Source of the DNA: Rathayibacter sp. VKM Ac-2879
GTDB taxonomy: Bacteria; Actinomycetota; Actinomycetes; Actinomycetales; Microbacteriaceae
Reading direction: 5' to 3'
NCBI RefSeq assembly: GCF_015351245.1
Contig: NZ_JADKSO010000003.1
Span: forward strand, 186,001-250,000
DNA: 64,000 nucleotides
Both the position numbers and the translations under genes were made by a program. The notes under the pieces are model-generated. The model saw nothing but the letters and a program-made list of their open reading frames with translations. It did not search any database and was not told the origin of the DNA. Positions 21,694 to 30,372 of this stretch are shown here, one piece after another (within the stretch, counting starts at the first letter, position 1; every line of letters begins with the position of its first letter).

Positions 21694-22110
21694 ATGCCAG
21701 ACCAGACCCTCTCCCGCCGCACCCTCGTCCGCAGCGCGGGCTGGACCGTGCCTGCGGTAGCCGTCGCGGTCGCCGCCCCGATGGCCGCCGCCTCCGGGGG
21801 CACCGCGTCCAGGATCACGGTGCTCAGCGAGCAGCGCCAGTCGATCGAGGAAGGCGTCACCCTCGTGGTCGTGGTCAACGACTCCGCCGGCCAGCCGGTC
21901 TCCGGCCTCGTGACGGCGGAGCTCCCCGACACGGGAGCAGCGGTGTTCCTGTTCCCCGACGAGGGGACGCGCGGGTTGCGGGCCTCCGTCCGCGCCGACG
22001 ACGGCGGACTCGCCGTGTTCCCGGTGGATGCCTCCGCGCCCGTGTCGCTAACGGTGCAGCTCGCGAGCGGCGGCTTCTCGACGAGCACGTCTCTCGAGAT
22101 CGTCGAGTGA
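21694..22110 (+). CDS. Tat-exported small Ig-like protein
   Basis: 138 residues. SRRTLVRSAGWTVPAVAVAV is a twin-arginine signal ending MAAASGG. The mature part of about 100 residues looks like a single Ig/Big-type domain (ITVLSEQRQSIEEG, LVVVVNDSAGQPVSG, SVRADDGGLAVF, VSLTVQLASGG). ATG 21694 has TGGAG 8 nt upstream; ATG 21631, overlapping the nuclease stop as TGATG, is in frame and would add 21 residues before the Tat motif. Close linkage suggests it is made with the nuclease and may share surface or substrate contact. No function is assigned. Confidence 0.7.
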   Translation: MPDQTLSRRTLVRSAGWTVPAVAVAVAAPMAAASGGTASRITVLSEQRQSIEEGVTLVVVVNDSAGQPVSGLVTAELPDTGAAVFLFPDEGTRGLRASVRADDGGLAVFPVDASAPVSLTVQLASGGFSTSTSLEIVE

Positions 22111-22173
22111 GGCCGCGTCGGCACTCGGCCTCGGGTGTCGACGCGTCACCTCGCCTCCGCCGCACACCGTGCG

Positions 22174-22179
22174 TAGGCT
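22174..22179 (+). promoter_or_regulatory. -10 box of 2TM gene
   Basis: TAGGCT lies 28 nt upstream of ATG 22208 and is followed by GGAGGAG, so this gene has a short normal leader. Confidence 0.4.
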
Positions 22180-22207
22180 GGTCGCGTCACCAAGCGGAGG
22201 AGTCGAC

Positions 22208-22597
22208 ATGACCGACGTGTGGGGGTCGCCCGACCCGGCGTCACGACGAGACGCCTCCCCCGGCAGCGACGCGGTCCCGTCCGATCCCGAGCGCTCCGGC
22301 TCGCTGGCCCGAGCCGCCCGACCCGAGGACGTCCAGCGCGCGCAGGCCGTCCGCGAGCTCAAGCGCCGCCGCGAGTTCCTCGGCACTCTGGGCGGCTGGG
22401 CGAGCGTCTCGGCCATCACGACGGTCGTCTGGATCGCCACTGGCGCGGACGGCTACTTCTGGCCGATCTGGCCGATGATCGGGCTCGGCTTCGGAGTCGT
22501 GAAGCACGCGACGACGATCTGGGGACCGACGAGGAAAGAGATCACCGAGGAGGACATCGCGGCCGAGATGCGCCGCCGCGAACGGCCTGGGCGCTGA
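22208..22597 (+). CDS. 2TM domain-containing membrane protein
   Basis: 129 residues. The first 50 are disordered and Pro/Ser/Asp-rich. Then AVRELKRRREFLGTLGGWASVSAITTVV and FWPIWPMIGLGFGVVKHA make the two membrane helices of the 2TM family (KRxxF..H...Y.....L, WP..GWG.g). The tail is Arg/Glu-rich. Function unknown in this family; some members are attached to sensor kinases. ATG 22208 is fixed by GGAGGAG at 22197-22203. Confidence 0.8.
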   Translation: MTDVWGSPDPASRRDASPGSDAVPSDPERSGSLARAARPEDVQRAQAVRELKRRREFLGTLGGWASVSAITTVVWIATGADGYFWPIWPMIGLGFGVVKHATTIWGPTRKEITEEDIAAEMRRRERPGR

Positions 22598-22654
22598 GCC
22601 AGGCCACCGCTCACGCCTGCCGCGCTCACGCAGGCTCTCTCGCAGACCGGCTGG

Positions 22655-22755
22655 TACAGTGCCGAGTGAGCGCGCCGGCGGCCCGATCGGCGAGGCTCAC
22701 GGCACAGCGTGGCGCGCCGGTTCCGAGGCGTGCCGCCTCCGGCACCGCCCCCTGA
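22655..22755 (+). promoter_or_regulatory. candidate promoter and 29-codon leaderless leader ORF
   Basis: TACAGT (22655-22660) is a good -10 box. Five nt further, GTG 22666 opens a 29-codon frame ending TGA 22753-22755, 14 nt before the TTG start of the next gene. The frame encodes an Arg/Ala-rich peptide with no recognisable domain. It could be a leader peptide or chance. Confidence 0.3.
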
Positions 22756-22769
22756 CGGTTTGGACACCC

Positions 22770-24071
22770 TTGGCCGATCCCACCCCGCCCTTTCTGCCCG
22801 CCCACGACCTTCCGCCCCGGCGCCCGAGCCGGCGCGCCGTGGTCCTCGGGGGCGTCGGCGTCGGCCTAGGACTCGCCGGCCTCGGCGGAGCGGGCTACGC
22901 CGCCTATCGCGTCCTCGTCCCGGAGGACTCCCCTGCCGTGCCCGGCGACCCGAACGCGCCAGCGCCCGAGCTGCACCTGCTGCCCGGTGTCCCGGCTCCG
23001 GTGGCCTCCTTCGGACCCAACGGCACGCACTGGCCCTCCCTCACGCCGTGGCTCTCGGGCGACGTCGACCTCGAGGTCGAGGTCGAGTGCTCGTGGTCGG
23101 CGATCGGCGAGGCGATCACCTCGGCCGTCGCGAAGGCAGGACCGGCCGACATGGTCCGGATCCTGGTCGCGCCCGGCGAGCTGCCGGGTGGCGGCGCCGG
23201 TTCGAGCTCGGCGCCGATGATGCAGGACATCGGCTCGCGCGACCGCGCGAACCGCATCCTCGTCTACCCGCGTGACGGCTACGGGAGCGTCACCACGGCG
23301 AACTCCTGGCGTCTCCTCCGGGTCTACGGCGTCGCCTTCGCGGGCATCGTCACCACGGGCGCGTTCCTCGCGAGCGGGTGCACCGGCTCCGCCTTCGCTC
23401 GGATGAAGACCAACGCTTACAACGTCTACGGCGTCGACGACACCGACTTCACCGAGAACATCGAGCTGGTCGAGGTCGTCGTGCCCGACGCCCAGCTGCG
23501 CGACGAGGACGTCTCGAGCATGCGCACGCCGACCGACGGAGCGGGGGGCCTCCGCTACATCTACCGGATCGCCTGCTCCACCGCTCCCGCCTTCAAGAAG
23601 AAGGGCTCGAACGCGCACACCGACACAGTGCAGCTGTCGGGCCAGGGCGGCAACTACTACGGCGACATCACCAGCATCGACTGCATCGACTTCGCCTCGA
23701 CCAACTCCGCGTTCCAGATCGGCTCGGCGTCCAACGTCCGCTACGAGCACTGCCTCGTGATCGGCGGCGACCTCGTCACGCGCGTGTTCCCGCTCCCCGC
23801 CGGCGCCGACACGGGAGGCGGCTACAACGCGTCCAACGGCCCCGGCGCCGACTTCGGCTGCACCGCGGTCGACAGCGTGTTCGTCGGGCCGATGGGTGCC
23901 GCGACGTGGGCGTCGGTCACGAACTCGCGCGTCGGCTATGCGACGAGCGGCTCCGACCCACGCGAGGGATCGTGGACGATCGACCCGTCGATCCTGGAGT
24001 GGAGTGAGGCCGACGTGCGCGAGCGCAGCCCGCAGACCACCGACGACTACCTCGCGAGCATCTGGAGCTGA
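22770..24071 (+). CDS. secreted right-handed beta-helix-like protein
   Basis: About 433 residues. SRRAVVLGGVGVGLGLAGLGGAG is a signal or anchor with a twin-Arg start. The mature part has repeated short strands and turns (NRILVYPRDG, RLLRVYGVAFAGI, SNVRYEHCLVIGG, VDSVFVGPMG, SVTNSRVGYA) as in parallel beta-helix polysaccharide-active proteins. NAHTDTVQLSGQGGNYYG resembles the conserved H(T/S)D.IQ turn of that group. No catalytic residue can be fixed, so glycan binding or cleavage is inference. TTG 22770 is the most downstream start that keeps the signal peptide; it has a poor ribosome-binding site. The gene ends 21 bp from the convergent helicase gene. Confidence 0.65.
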   Translation: MADPTPPFLPAHDLPPRRPSRRAVVLGGVGVGLGLAGLGGAGYAAYRVLVPEDSPAVPGDPNAPAPELHLLPGVPAPVASFGPNGTHWPSLTPWLSGDVDLEVEVECSWSAIGEAITSAVAKAGPADMVRILVAPGELPGGGAGSSSAPMMQDIGSRDRANRILVYPRDGYGSVTTANSWRLLRVYGVAFAGIVTTGAFLASGCTGSAFARMKTNAYNVYGVDDTDFTENIELVEVVVPDAQLRDEDVSSMRTPTDGAGGLRYIYRIACSTAPAFKKKGSNAHTDTVQLSGQGGNYYGDITSIDCIDFASTNSAFQIGSASNVRYEHCLVIGGDLVTRVFPLPAGADTGGGYNASNGPGADFGCTAVDSVFVGPMGAATWASVTNSRVGYATSGSDPREGSWTIDPSILEWSEADVRERSPQTTDDYLASIWS

Positions 24072-24092
24072 GCGTCCGGGGACGCGCCGTCG

Positions 24093-26642
24093 TCACCGCC
24101 CGCCGGTTCCCTCCGTGCCGTCGAGACGCCCCACGGAGGTGACCCGCACGACGGCCGCTCCGGCCTCGTCCGACTCCGCGAGGTCGACGGTCGCCGAGAT
24201 GCCCCAGTCGTGGTCGCCCGCCGGATCGTCGAGGATCTGCCGCACGACCCAGCGGTTCGGCTCCTCGGTCACGAGCAGCATCGCCGGGCCGCGCGCGTCG
24301 GGGCCGATGCCGATGCTCGCGTGCTCTCCGTAGTAGTCGTCGAGCGCCGCTCCCCACGCGTCGGCATCGAAGCCCGCCGCGGCGTCGAGTTCGCCGAGCG
24401 CCTCGTGGTCGTCGAGCGCGGCGAGCGTCACCCGGCGGAACAGCTCGTTGCGCACGAGCACCCGGAACGCGCGGTGGTTCGCGGTCAGGCGGCGCGGGGC
24501 GGGAGGCACGATCGCCTGGTCCGCCGCGTGCAGAGCCGGGTTCACCAGCTCTTCCCACTCATCGACGAGGGAGGAGTCGACCTGTCGCACGAGCTCGCCG
24601 AGCCACTCGATCAGGTCGTGCAGCTCCTCGTTCTTGAGCTCGTCGGGGATCGTCTGCCGCGCCGCGCGGAACGCGTCGGACAGATAGCGCAGCACGAGGC
24701 CCTCCGAGCGTGAGAGCTTGTAGAAGGCGGTGTACTCGCCGAACGACATCGCGCGCTCGTACATGTCGCGCACGACCGACTTGGGCGACAGCTCGAAGTC
24801 GCGCACCCACGGCTGGGCGGCCGTGTAGGTGGCGAACGTCGCCTCCAGGAGCTCGTCGAGCGGCTTGGGGTGTGTGACCGCCTCGAGCAGCTCCATCCGC
24901 TCCTCGTACTCGATCCCCTCGGCCTTCATCGCGGCCACCGCCTCGCCGCGCGCCTGGAACTGCTGCGCGCCGAGGATCGGACGGGGGTCGTCGAGCGTGG
25001 CCTCGAGCACCGAGATCACGTCGAGCGCGAAGCTCGGCGACTCCGGGTCGAGCACGTCGAAGACGGCGAGAGCGAACGGCGAGAGAGGCTGGTTGAGGGC
25101 GAAGTTCGGCTGCAGGTCGACGGTCAGGCGGATGCGCACCACTCCATCCGCGCCGATGCTCTGCTCGACGACTCCCGCCTCCCGCAAGGTGCGATAGATG
25201 CCGAGCGCGCGCCGCGCGAGCTGGAGCTGCCGCTTCCACGACTCGTGGTTGTCGAAGATCAAGGCGTGCACGTTCGTATAGACGTCGCCGCCGCGCGCGA
25301 TCACGTTGAGCAGCATCGCGGAGGTGATGGTCATGTGCGAGGTGAGCGTCTCGGGCTCCGCGTCCATCAGCTTGCGGAAGCTCGGCTCGCCCCAGCTCAC
25401 GAAGCCCTGCGGGGCGCGCTTGGCGACCCATTTCCTCCGCTTCTTGGGATCGTCGCCCATCTTGTCGAGAGCCTTGCGGTTCTCGGACTCGTGCTCGGGC
25501 GCCTGCACCACGACCGTGCCCGCGGTGTCGTAGCCCGCGCGACCGGCGCGTCCCGCGATCTGATGGAACTCACGCGCCGAGAGCTGCCTCATGCGCGTGC
25601 CGTCGTATTTGGTCAACGCCGTCAACACGACCGTGCGGATGGGGACGTTGATGCCCACGCCGAGCGTGTCCGTGCCGCAGATCACCCGCAACATGCCCTG
25701 CTGGGCGAGCTGCTCGACGAGACGGCGGTACTTCGGCAGCATGCCCGCATGGTGAACGCCGATGCCCAGGCGCAGCAGCCGCGAGAGGGTCTTGCCGAAC
25801 GCCGTCGTGAAGCGGAAGCCCCCGATCACCTCGGCGATGCGGTCGCGGTGCTCACGGGAGGCGATGTTCGCGCTGGTGAGCGCCTGCGCGCGCTCCAGGG
25901 CAGCGGCCTGCGAGAAGTGCACGACGTAGACGGGCGATTGGCTCGTCGCGAGCAGTTCCTCGATGGAGTCGTGGATCGGCGCGATCTCGTAGAAGTAGTG
26001 GAGCGGCACCGGCCGCTCGACGCCCGTGACCCGAGCGGTCTCGCGCCCTGTGCGCCGGCTGAGGTCGGCGGCGAGCGCCGTCACATCACCCAGGGTCGCC
26101 GACATCAGCACGAACTGCACGTGCGGAAGGGTCAGCAGCGGCACTTGCCATGCCCACCCGCGCGCGGGGTCGGCGTAGAAGTGGAACTCGTCCATCACCA
26201 CCTGGTCCACGGGCGTCTCCGCGCCGTGCCGCAGTGCCAGGTTGGCGAGAATCTCGGCCGTGCAGCAGATGATCGGAGCGTCGGGGTTCACCGAGGAGTC
26301 GCCGGTCACCATCCCGACCTGGGATGCGCCGAACACGTCGACCAGCGCGAAGAACTTCTCGGACACGAGAGCCTTGATCGGTGCGGTGTAGAAGCTGCGC
26401 CGGCCGGAGGCGAGGGCCGCGGCGTGCGCGCCGATCGCGACGAGGGACTTCCCCGTGCCAGTCGGCGTCGAGAGGATCAGGTTCGCGCCGGACGCGATCT
26501 CGAGCATCGACTCGTCCTGCGCCGGATACAGCGGCAGCCCGCGCGACTGCGCCCATTCGGTGAACGCCAGGTACACCGCGTCCTCGTCGACGCGCCCGTC
26601 CGCATCGGGCGTCGGCATCCGGTCGAGCAGCGTCGAGGTCAT
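24093..26642 (-). CDS. DEAD/DEAH-box RNA helicase with DUF3516 domain
   Basis: 849 residues of a superfamily-2 helicase. Q-motif region LPLYPAQDESM; Walker A STPTGTGKSLVA near residues 58-69; motif II VMDEFHFYADP (DEFH instead of DEAD/DEAH); motif III LMSATLGDV; motif VI HQIAGRAGRAGYDTAG near residue 365. The C-terminal half (about 430-849) is the DUF3516 region found in actinobacterial homologues. RNA remodelling is inferred; no partner is known. ATG 26642 has GGGAGG upstream and starts 47 bp after the MOSC gene on the same strand. Confidence 0.92.
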   Translation of the reverse strand: MTSTLLDRMPTPDADGRVDEDAVYLAFTEWAQSRGLPLYPAQDESMLEIASGANLILSTPTGTGKSLVAIGAHAAALASGRRSFYTAPIKALVSEKFFALVDVFGASQVGMVTGDSSVNPDAPIICCTAEILANLALRHGAETPVDQVVMDEFHFYADPARGWAWQVPLLTLPHVQFVLMSATLGDVTALAADLSRRTGRETARVTGVERPVPLHYFYEIAPIHDSIEELLATSQSPVYVVHFSQAAALERAQALTSANIASREHRDRIAEVIGGFRFTTAFGKTLSRLLRLGIGVHHAGMLPKYRRLVEQLAQQGMLRVICGTDTLGVGINVPIRTVVLTALTKYDGTRMRQLSAREFHQIAGRAGRAGYDTAGTVVVQAPEHESENRKALDKMGDDPKKRRKWVAKRAPQGFVSWGEPSFRKLMDAEPETLTSHMTITSAMLLNVIARGGDVYTNVHALIFDNHESWKRQLQLARRALGIYRTLREAGVVEQSIGADGVVRIRLTVDLQPNFALNQPLSPFALAVFDVLDPESPSFALDVISVLEATLDDPRPILGAQQFQARGEAVAAMKAEGIEYEERMELLEAVTHPKPLDELLEATFATYTAAQPWVRDFELSPKSVVRDMYERAMSFGEYTAFYKLSRSEGLVLRYLSDAFRAARQTIPDELKNEELHDLIEWLGELVRQVDSSLVDEWEELVNPALHAADQAIVPPAPRRLTANHRAFRVLVRNELFRRVTLAALDDHEALGELDAAAGFDADAWGAALDDYYGEHASIGIGPDARGPAMLLVTEEPNRWVVRQILDDPAGDHDWGISATVDLAESDEAGAAVVRVTSVGRLDGTEGTGGR

Positions 26643-26689
26643 GGCCCCATCCTCCCAGGCGGGCGCTGCGTGCCGGTCCGCGCCTCCGC

Positions 26690-27325
26690 TCAGGCCAGAG
26701 CGCGCTCGATCGAGACCAGCAGGGCCGGTGCGAGCCGCAAGGCCCCCTGTTCGGCCGCCTCGAGGAGGGCCTGCGCATCCTCCGGGCGGCGCTCGCGGAA
26801 CCAGCGGTCGACCGGCACGCCGTGCTCGGGGCGCGAGAGGACCTCGATCGCGTCTCCCGCCTCGAGGGAACCGCGGCGGAGCACGCGCACATAGGCGCCG
26901 ACACGCCCCGCCTCAGTGAAGCGGCGCACCCACTGGGGTTCGTCGAGGACGCGCTGGAACGTCGCGCAGGGCGTCCGCGGCATCGTCACCTCGACCTCGA
27001 CGGAGGCCCCGATGCGCCAACGCTCGCCGATCACTGCGCCGCTCACCTCGAGCCCCTCGCTGCGCAGATTCTCGCCGAATCGACCCGGAGGCAGCTCCCG
27101 CCCGAGCTGCTGCTCCCACCACTGCGCGTCCTCGCTCGAGTAGGCGTACAGCGCCTTGTCCTCGCCCCCGTGGTGGGCACGGTCGGCCTGCACATCGGCG
27201 TAGAGACCAAGCTCACGAACCACGACAGGCCCCTCGACGGGCCGCTTGTCGATGGCGGTCACGCCGACCGTGCCGGGGTCGGGCAGGAGGCGGGCGACGC
27301 GACAGACGGCGAGGAGTCGGGGCAT
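26690..27325 (-). CDS. MOSC domain-containing protein
   Basis: 211 residues, close to the YiiM/YuaD type. KRPVEGPVVVRELGLYADVQADRAHHGG is followed by KALYAYSSEDAQWWEQQLGRELPPGRFGENLRSEGL, the MOSC core, and then RTPCATFQRVLDEPQW, which holds the conserved Cys. MOSC domains bind molybdenum-sulfur or related cofactor chemistry and act in detoxification by reduction of N-hydroxylated compounds. ATG 27325 has CACCAT 6 nt upstream (27332-27337), consistent with a leaderless start. Confidence 0.9.
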   Translation of the reverse strand: MPRLLAVCRVARLLPDPGTVGVTAIDKRPVEGPVVVRELGLYADVQADRAHHGGEDKALYAYSSEDAQWWEQQLGRELPPGRFGENLRSEGLEVSGAVIGERWRIGASVEVEVTMPRTPCATFQRVLDEPQWVRRFTEAGRVGAYVRVLRRGSLEAGDAIEVLSRPEHGVPVDRWFRERRPEDAQALLEAAEQGALRLAPALLVSIERALA

Positions 27326-27398
27326 AGGGTCATGGTGCCATCGCTGACGTCGCCGCGTGAGCGACGCGACGGCCCGTCGGCCCGGCCACCGGCCGCGA

Positions 27399-27761
27399 TC
27401 AGCCCCGACGCCTCGCCAGCACGCGGGCCAGCGCGCGCCTCCCGAGCAGGAACATGCCCAACACCACCGCCGTGACGACCACGAACCCCAGCTGCACGCC
27501 CTGCTCGGAGGCGGCCCGCAGCACCATCCCGCCCGCCACGGTGACCGCCCAGACGACGAGACCGGAGGGCACGATCCGCTCCGGCGTCTGCCACGAGCGC
27601 GACACGACCCAGCCCAGCAGGAGGGCGGCGAGGAACGGCCAGAGCGTCGTCAGCACGCCGACAGCAGTGAGGTCCTCCTCGTGGCTGGCTCGCCCGATGA
27701 GCGCGAACACCAGCACGAGCACGGCATCGAAGGCGAGGCCCAGGGCCGCGCGGCGGTTCAC
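27399..27761 (-). CDS. DUF3054 family membrane protein
   Basis: 120 residues, mostly hydrophobic, with four likely helices: LGLAFDAVLVLVFALIGRASH, GVLTTLWPFLAALLLGWVV, IVPSGLVVWAVTVAGGMVL and LGFVVVTAVVLGMFLLGRR. This matches DUF3054 (about 110-130 residues; GR.SH after helix 1 and W.....G...R). The GTG start overlaps the DUF3097 stop (GTGA), so the pair is translationally coupled. Function unknown. Confidence 0.82.
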   Translation of the reverse strand: MNRRAALGLAFDAVLVLVFALIGRASHEEDLTAVGVLTTLWPFLAALLLGWVVSRSWQTPERIVPSGLVVWAVTVAGGMVLRAASEQGVQLGFVVVTAVVLGMFLLGRRALARVLARRRG

Positions 27762-28606
27762 GCCGGCTCCGTCACGAAGTCGATGAGCTGCTCGACCCGG
27801 CCCAGCAGCGCGGGCTCCAGATCGTGGAAGGTGCGCACCCGGCCGAGGATGCGCTGCCAGGCCCGAGCGATGTCGGCCTGCTCCTCGTGCGGCCAGCCGA
27901 GCGCCGCGCAGATCCCGTGCTTCCACTCGACCGTTCGTGGGATCTCAGGCCAGCGCTCGAGACCGAGGCGGGCGGGCTTCACGGCCTGCCAGACGTCGAC
28001 GAAGGGATGCCCGACGATGAGCACGTGCGCGCCGTGAGGGCCTGCCGCGACCGCGTCGGCGAGACGCGACTCTTTCGACCCGCGGACGAGATGGTCGACG
28101 AGGACGCCGATGCGCCGGCCCGGGCCCGGGCGGAAGGCGCGGACGACCTCGTCGAGGTTGTCGACGCCCTCGATGTACTCGACGACGACCCCCTCGACGC
28201 GCAGGTCGTGTCCCCACACCTTCTCGACGAGCTCCGCGTCGTGGCGGCCCTCGACGTAGAGGCGGCTCGGCAGCGCGACGCGCGCCTTCGCGTCGGCCAC
28301 ATGGAACGAGCCGGAGGCGGAGCGGGCGCGTCCCAGCCCGGCGTCGCGCTTGAGTCCGGGGGCCTTGAGCGACACCGGCCGGCCGTCGAGGAGGAACCCC
28401 GGGCCGAGCGGGAACACCCGAACCTTTCCGAAGCGGTCCTCGAGCCGCACCATGCGCAACTCGACCCCGAGCACGGCGCCGACGAAGCCGGAGGCGACCT
28501 CCTCGACCACGAGGTCGCGCTGGGCCTCGACGACCGCCACCTCGACCCTGTTCTTCGCCCGCCAGTCGCCGGCGAGCACGTCCTGCCCGTACCTGTCCTC
28601 GTCCAT
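27758..28606 (-). CDS. DUF3097 family protein
   Basis: 282 residues with the actinobacterial DUF3097 pattern: DRYGQDVLAGDWR at the start, then GAVLGVELRMVRLEDRFGKVRVFPLGPGFLLDG, LYVEGRHDAELVEKVWGHDLRVEGVVVEYIEG and IGVLVDHLVRGSKESRLA. The EGRHD and VDH..GSKE motifs recall a TOPRIM-like fold (Glu, then Asp-x-Asp-like), so nucleic-acid chemistry is possible but unproven. ATG 28606 has TACCCT at 28614-28619 with a 7-nt gap: leaderless. It is coupled to the DUF3054 gene downstream. Confidence 0.88.
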   Translation of the reverse strand: MDEDRYGQDVLAGDWRAKNRVEVAVVEAQRDLVVEEVASGFVGAVLGVELRMVRLEDRFGKVRVFPLGPGFLLDGRPVSLKAPGLKRDAGLGRARSASGSFHVADAKARVALPSRLYVEGRHDAELVEKVWGHDLRVEGVVVEYIEGVDNLDEVVRAFRPGPGRRIGVLVDHLVRGSKESRLADAVAAGPHGAHVLIVGHPFVDVWQAVKPARLGLERWPEIPRTVEWKHGICAALGWPHEEQADIARAWQRILGRVRTFHDLEPALLGRVEQLIDFVTEPA

Positions 28607-28681
28607 CGGGTCGAGGGTAATCGCAGTCCCGCGCCAGAGCCCGCGCAGACACGGCGGAGGCAGCTCTGCTTACATGAGCAG

Positions 28682-28963
28682 GTGACCGAGGACCTCGAAC
28701 CCGCCGCCGAGCTGTTCAAGGTGCTCTCCTCCTCCTCGCGACTGCGGCTCCTGCGCGTGCTCGCGGAGGAGACGTCGACGGTCGGACGGCTCGCCGAGAC
28801 GACCGGGCTCTCGCAGCCCCTCGTCTCGCAGCATCTGCGCACGCTTCGCTCCGCCGGACTCGTCGCGGTGGAGCGCGTCGGGCGGGAGGCGCACTACTCG
28901 GTCGCCGACACGCACGTCACCCACATCGTCGACGACGCGGTGAGGCACGCCCTGGAGGACTGA
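28682..28963 (+). CDS. ArsR-family transcriptional regulator
   Basis: 93 residues, a compact winged helix: AAELFKVLSSSSRLRLLRVL, then TVGRLAETTGLSQPLVSQHLRTLRSAGLV for the recognition helix, and GREAHYSVADTHVTHIVDDAV for the wing and last helix. No metal-site CxC (alpha3) is present; the two His of DTHVTHIV at the C-terminal helix are positioned like the alpha5 site of some zinc sensors, which is suggestive only. GTG 28682 has TTACAT ending 6 nt upstream. It diverges from the DUF3097 gene, so it may autoregulate or control that gene. Confidence 0.85.
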   Translation: MTEDLEPAAELFKVLSSSSRLRLLRVLAEETSTVGRLAETTGLSQPLVSQHLRTLRSAGLVAVERVGREAHYSVADTHVTHIVDDAVRHALED

Positions 28964-28973
28964 GCCGGTCCGT

Positions 28974-28988
28974 CACTCCCGAAGGGAG
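28974..28988 (+). terminator. small hairpin after the ArsR gene
   Basis: ACTCCC-GAA-GGGAGT, a 6-bp stem 11 bp after the stop codon. It is short and without a U-tract. Confidence 0.35.
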
Positions 28989-29057
28989 TCGTGCCCGGCA
29001 CGTGCCGAGATGCCCGCGAGTGTGACGCCGCGAGGCCGGCTCCCGGGAAGCGTCGAT

Positions 29058-29063
29058 TAGGCT
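29058..29063 (+). promoter_or_regulatory. -10 box of the riboflavin operon
   Basis: TAGGCT lies 13 nt before the first paired base of the FMN riboswitch, so transcription would begin around 29070. Confidence 0.5.
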
Positions 29064-29075
29064 GACGGGAAAGCA

Positions 29076-29206
29076 CGTGCTCCGGGGTCGGTGGGAATTC
29101 CGAACCGGCGGTGACAGTCCGCGAGCCGCGCTCCCCTCGAGGGAGTGGCGGTTGACCTGGTGGAACTCCAGGACCGACGGTGAAAGTCCGGAGGAGAGGC
29201 AGCACG
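29076..29206 (+). promoter_or_regulatory. FMN riboswitch (RFN element)
   Basis: The closing stem P1 pairs CGTGCT (29076-29081) with AGCACG (29201-29206). Between them are the conserved RFN segments GGGGTCGGTG, AATTCCGAACCGGCGGT, GACAGTCCGCGA, GACCTGGTG, ACTCCAGGACCGACGGT and GAAAGTCCGGA, in canonical order with a variable hairpin at about 29128-29150. It binds FMN and should turn down the rib genes when flavin is abundant. The 90-nt stretch to ribD holds the expression platform; whether it acts on transcription or translation is not clear. Confidence 0.95.
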
Positions 29207-29295
29207 AGCGTCACGCACCAGCGCGGCGCTGAGCGACGGTGTCCGCGCACCGCCGATCGAGACCCCGGAGTTCGGCGACGAGCGGAAGACCGGGA

Positions 29296-30372
29296 ATGAC
29301 CATCGACTACGAGCACGCGATGCGCAGAGCGCTGGCGCTCGCCGAACGCGGCCCCGCCCGCGGCCCGAACCCGCGCGTCGGCTGCGTGATCCTCGCTCCC
29401 GACGGCACCGTGCTCGGCGAGGGCTGGCACCACGGAGCCGGGACCGCGCACGCCGAGGTCGACGCCCTCTCGCACGTCCCGCCGGGCGCCGCCTCCGGAG
29501 CCACGGCGGTCGTCTCGCTCGAGCCCTGCGACCACACGGGGCGTACCGGGCCGTGCAGTCGCGCGCTCATCGAGGCGGGAGTCGCGCGCGTCGTCTATGC
29601 CGTCAACGACCCGGGGCTGCGCTCGGCCGGAGGCGGCCTCACCCTCCGCGCGGCCGGCGTCGACGTGATCGAGGGCGTCCTCGCCGAGGACGGCGAGGAG
29701 TTCCTGCACGTGTGGCTGACCGCGACGCGCCGCCACCGTCCCTTCGTCGCCCTCAAGTGGGCCTCGACCCTCGACGGGCGCACGGCTGCGGCCGACGGCA
29801 GCAGCCGGTGGATCACCGGAGCTGCCGCCCGTCACCGTGTGCACGAGCAGCGGGCCGCGAGCGATGCGATCCTCGTCGGCACCGGCACCGTCCTCGTCGA
29901 CGACCCGGCCCTCACTGCTCGGAGTGACGGAGGCGAGAACCTCGCGCACCAGCCGCTCCCCGTCGTCGTCGGTCGACGTGAGATCCCCGTCACCGCCCGC
30001 CTCCACAGCCACCCGCGCCCCGTGCGCCTTGAGCGCGACCACGACCTTCCCGCCGTCCTCGACCGGCTCTACGCCGCCGAGATCCGCAGTGTCTACGTCG
30101 AGGGCGGGCCGACACTCGCCTCCGCCCTGGTGACCGCCGGCCTCGTCGACGAGTACCTGGTGTTCCTCGCCCCTGCCCTCCTCGGCGGCCCGCGTCTCGC
30201 GCTCGGCGACCTCGGGGTCGAGGGCATCGACGGCGCGCACCGCCTCCGCCTGCGCTCGGTCGAGCTGCTCGGCGACGACCTGCTCGTGACCGCGCGCCCC
30301 GGCGCCCTGCCCGCAGGCGGTTCCGGCGCGCCGGGCCGCCTCCCCCATGCCCTGCAGATGGAGACGCACTGA
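29296..30372 (+). CDS. ribD: bifunctional riboflavin deaminase/reductase RibD
   Basis: 358 residues. The N-terminal deaminase domain (1-145) has the zinc site HAEVDAL (H52, E54) and PCDHTGRTGPC (C78, C87). The C-terminal reductase domain (150-350) has ALKWASTLDGRTAAADGSSRWITG and DAILVGTGTVLVDDP for NADPH and substrate. It performs the second and third steps of riboflavin synthesis from GTP. ATG 29296 starts about 90 nt after the riboswitch, and its stop overlaps the next start (TGATG). Confidence 0.95.
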   Translation: MTIDYEHAMRRALALAERGPARGPNPRVGCVILAPDGTVLGEGWHHGAGTAHAEVDALSHVPPGAASGATAVVSLEPCDHTGRTGPCSRALIEAGVARVVYAVNDPGLRSAGGGLTLRAAGVDVIEGVLAEDGEEFLHVWLTATRRHRPFVALKWASTLDGRTAAADGSSRWITGAAARHRVHEQRAASDAILVGTGTVLVDDPALTARSDGGENLAHQPLPVVVGRREIPVTARLHSHPRPVRLERDHDLPAVLDRLYAAEIRSVYVEGGPTLASALVTAGLVDEYLVFLAPALLGGPRLALGDLGVEGIDGAHRLRLRSVELLGDDLLVTARPGALPAGGSGAPGRLPHALQMETH

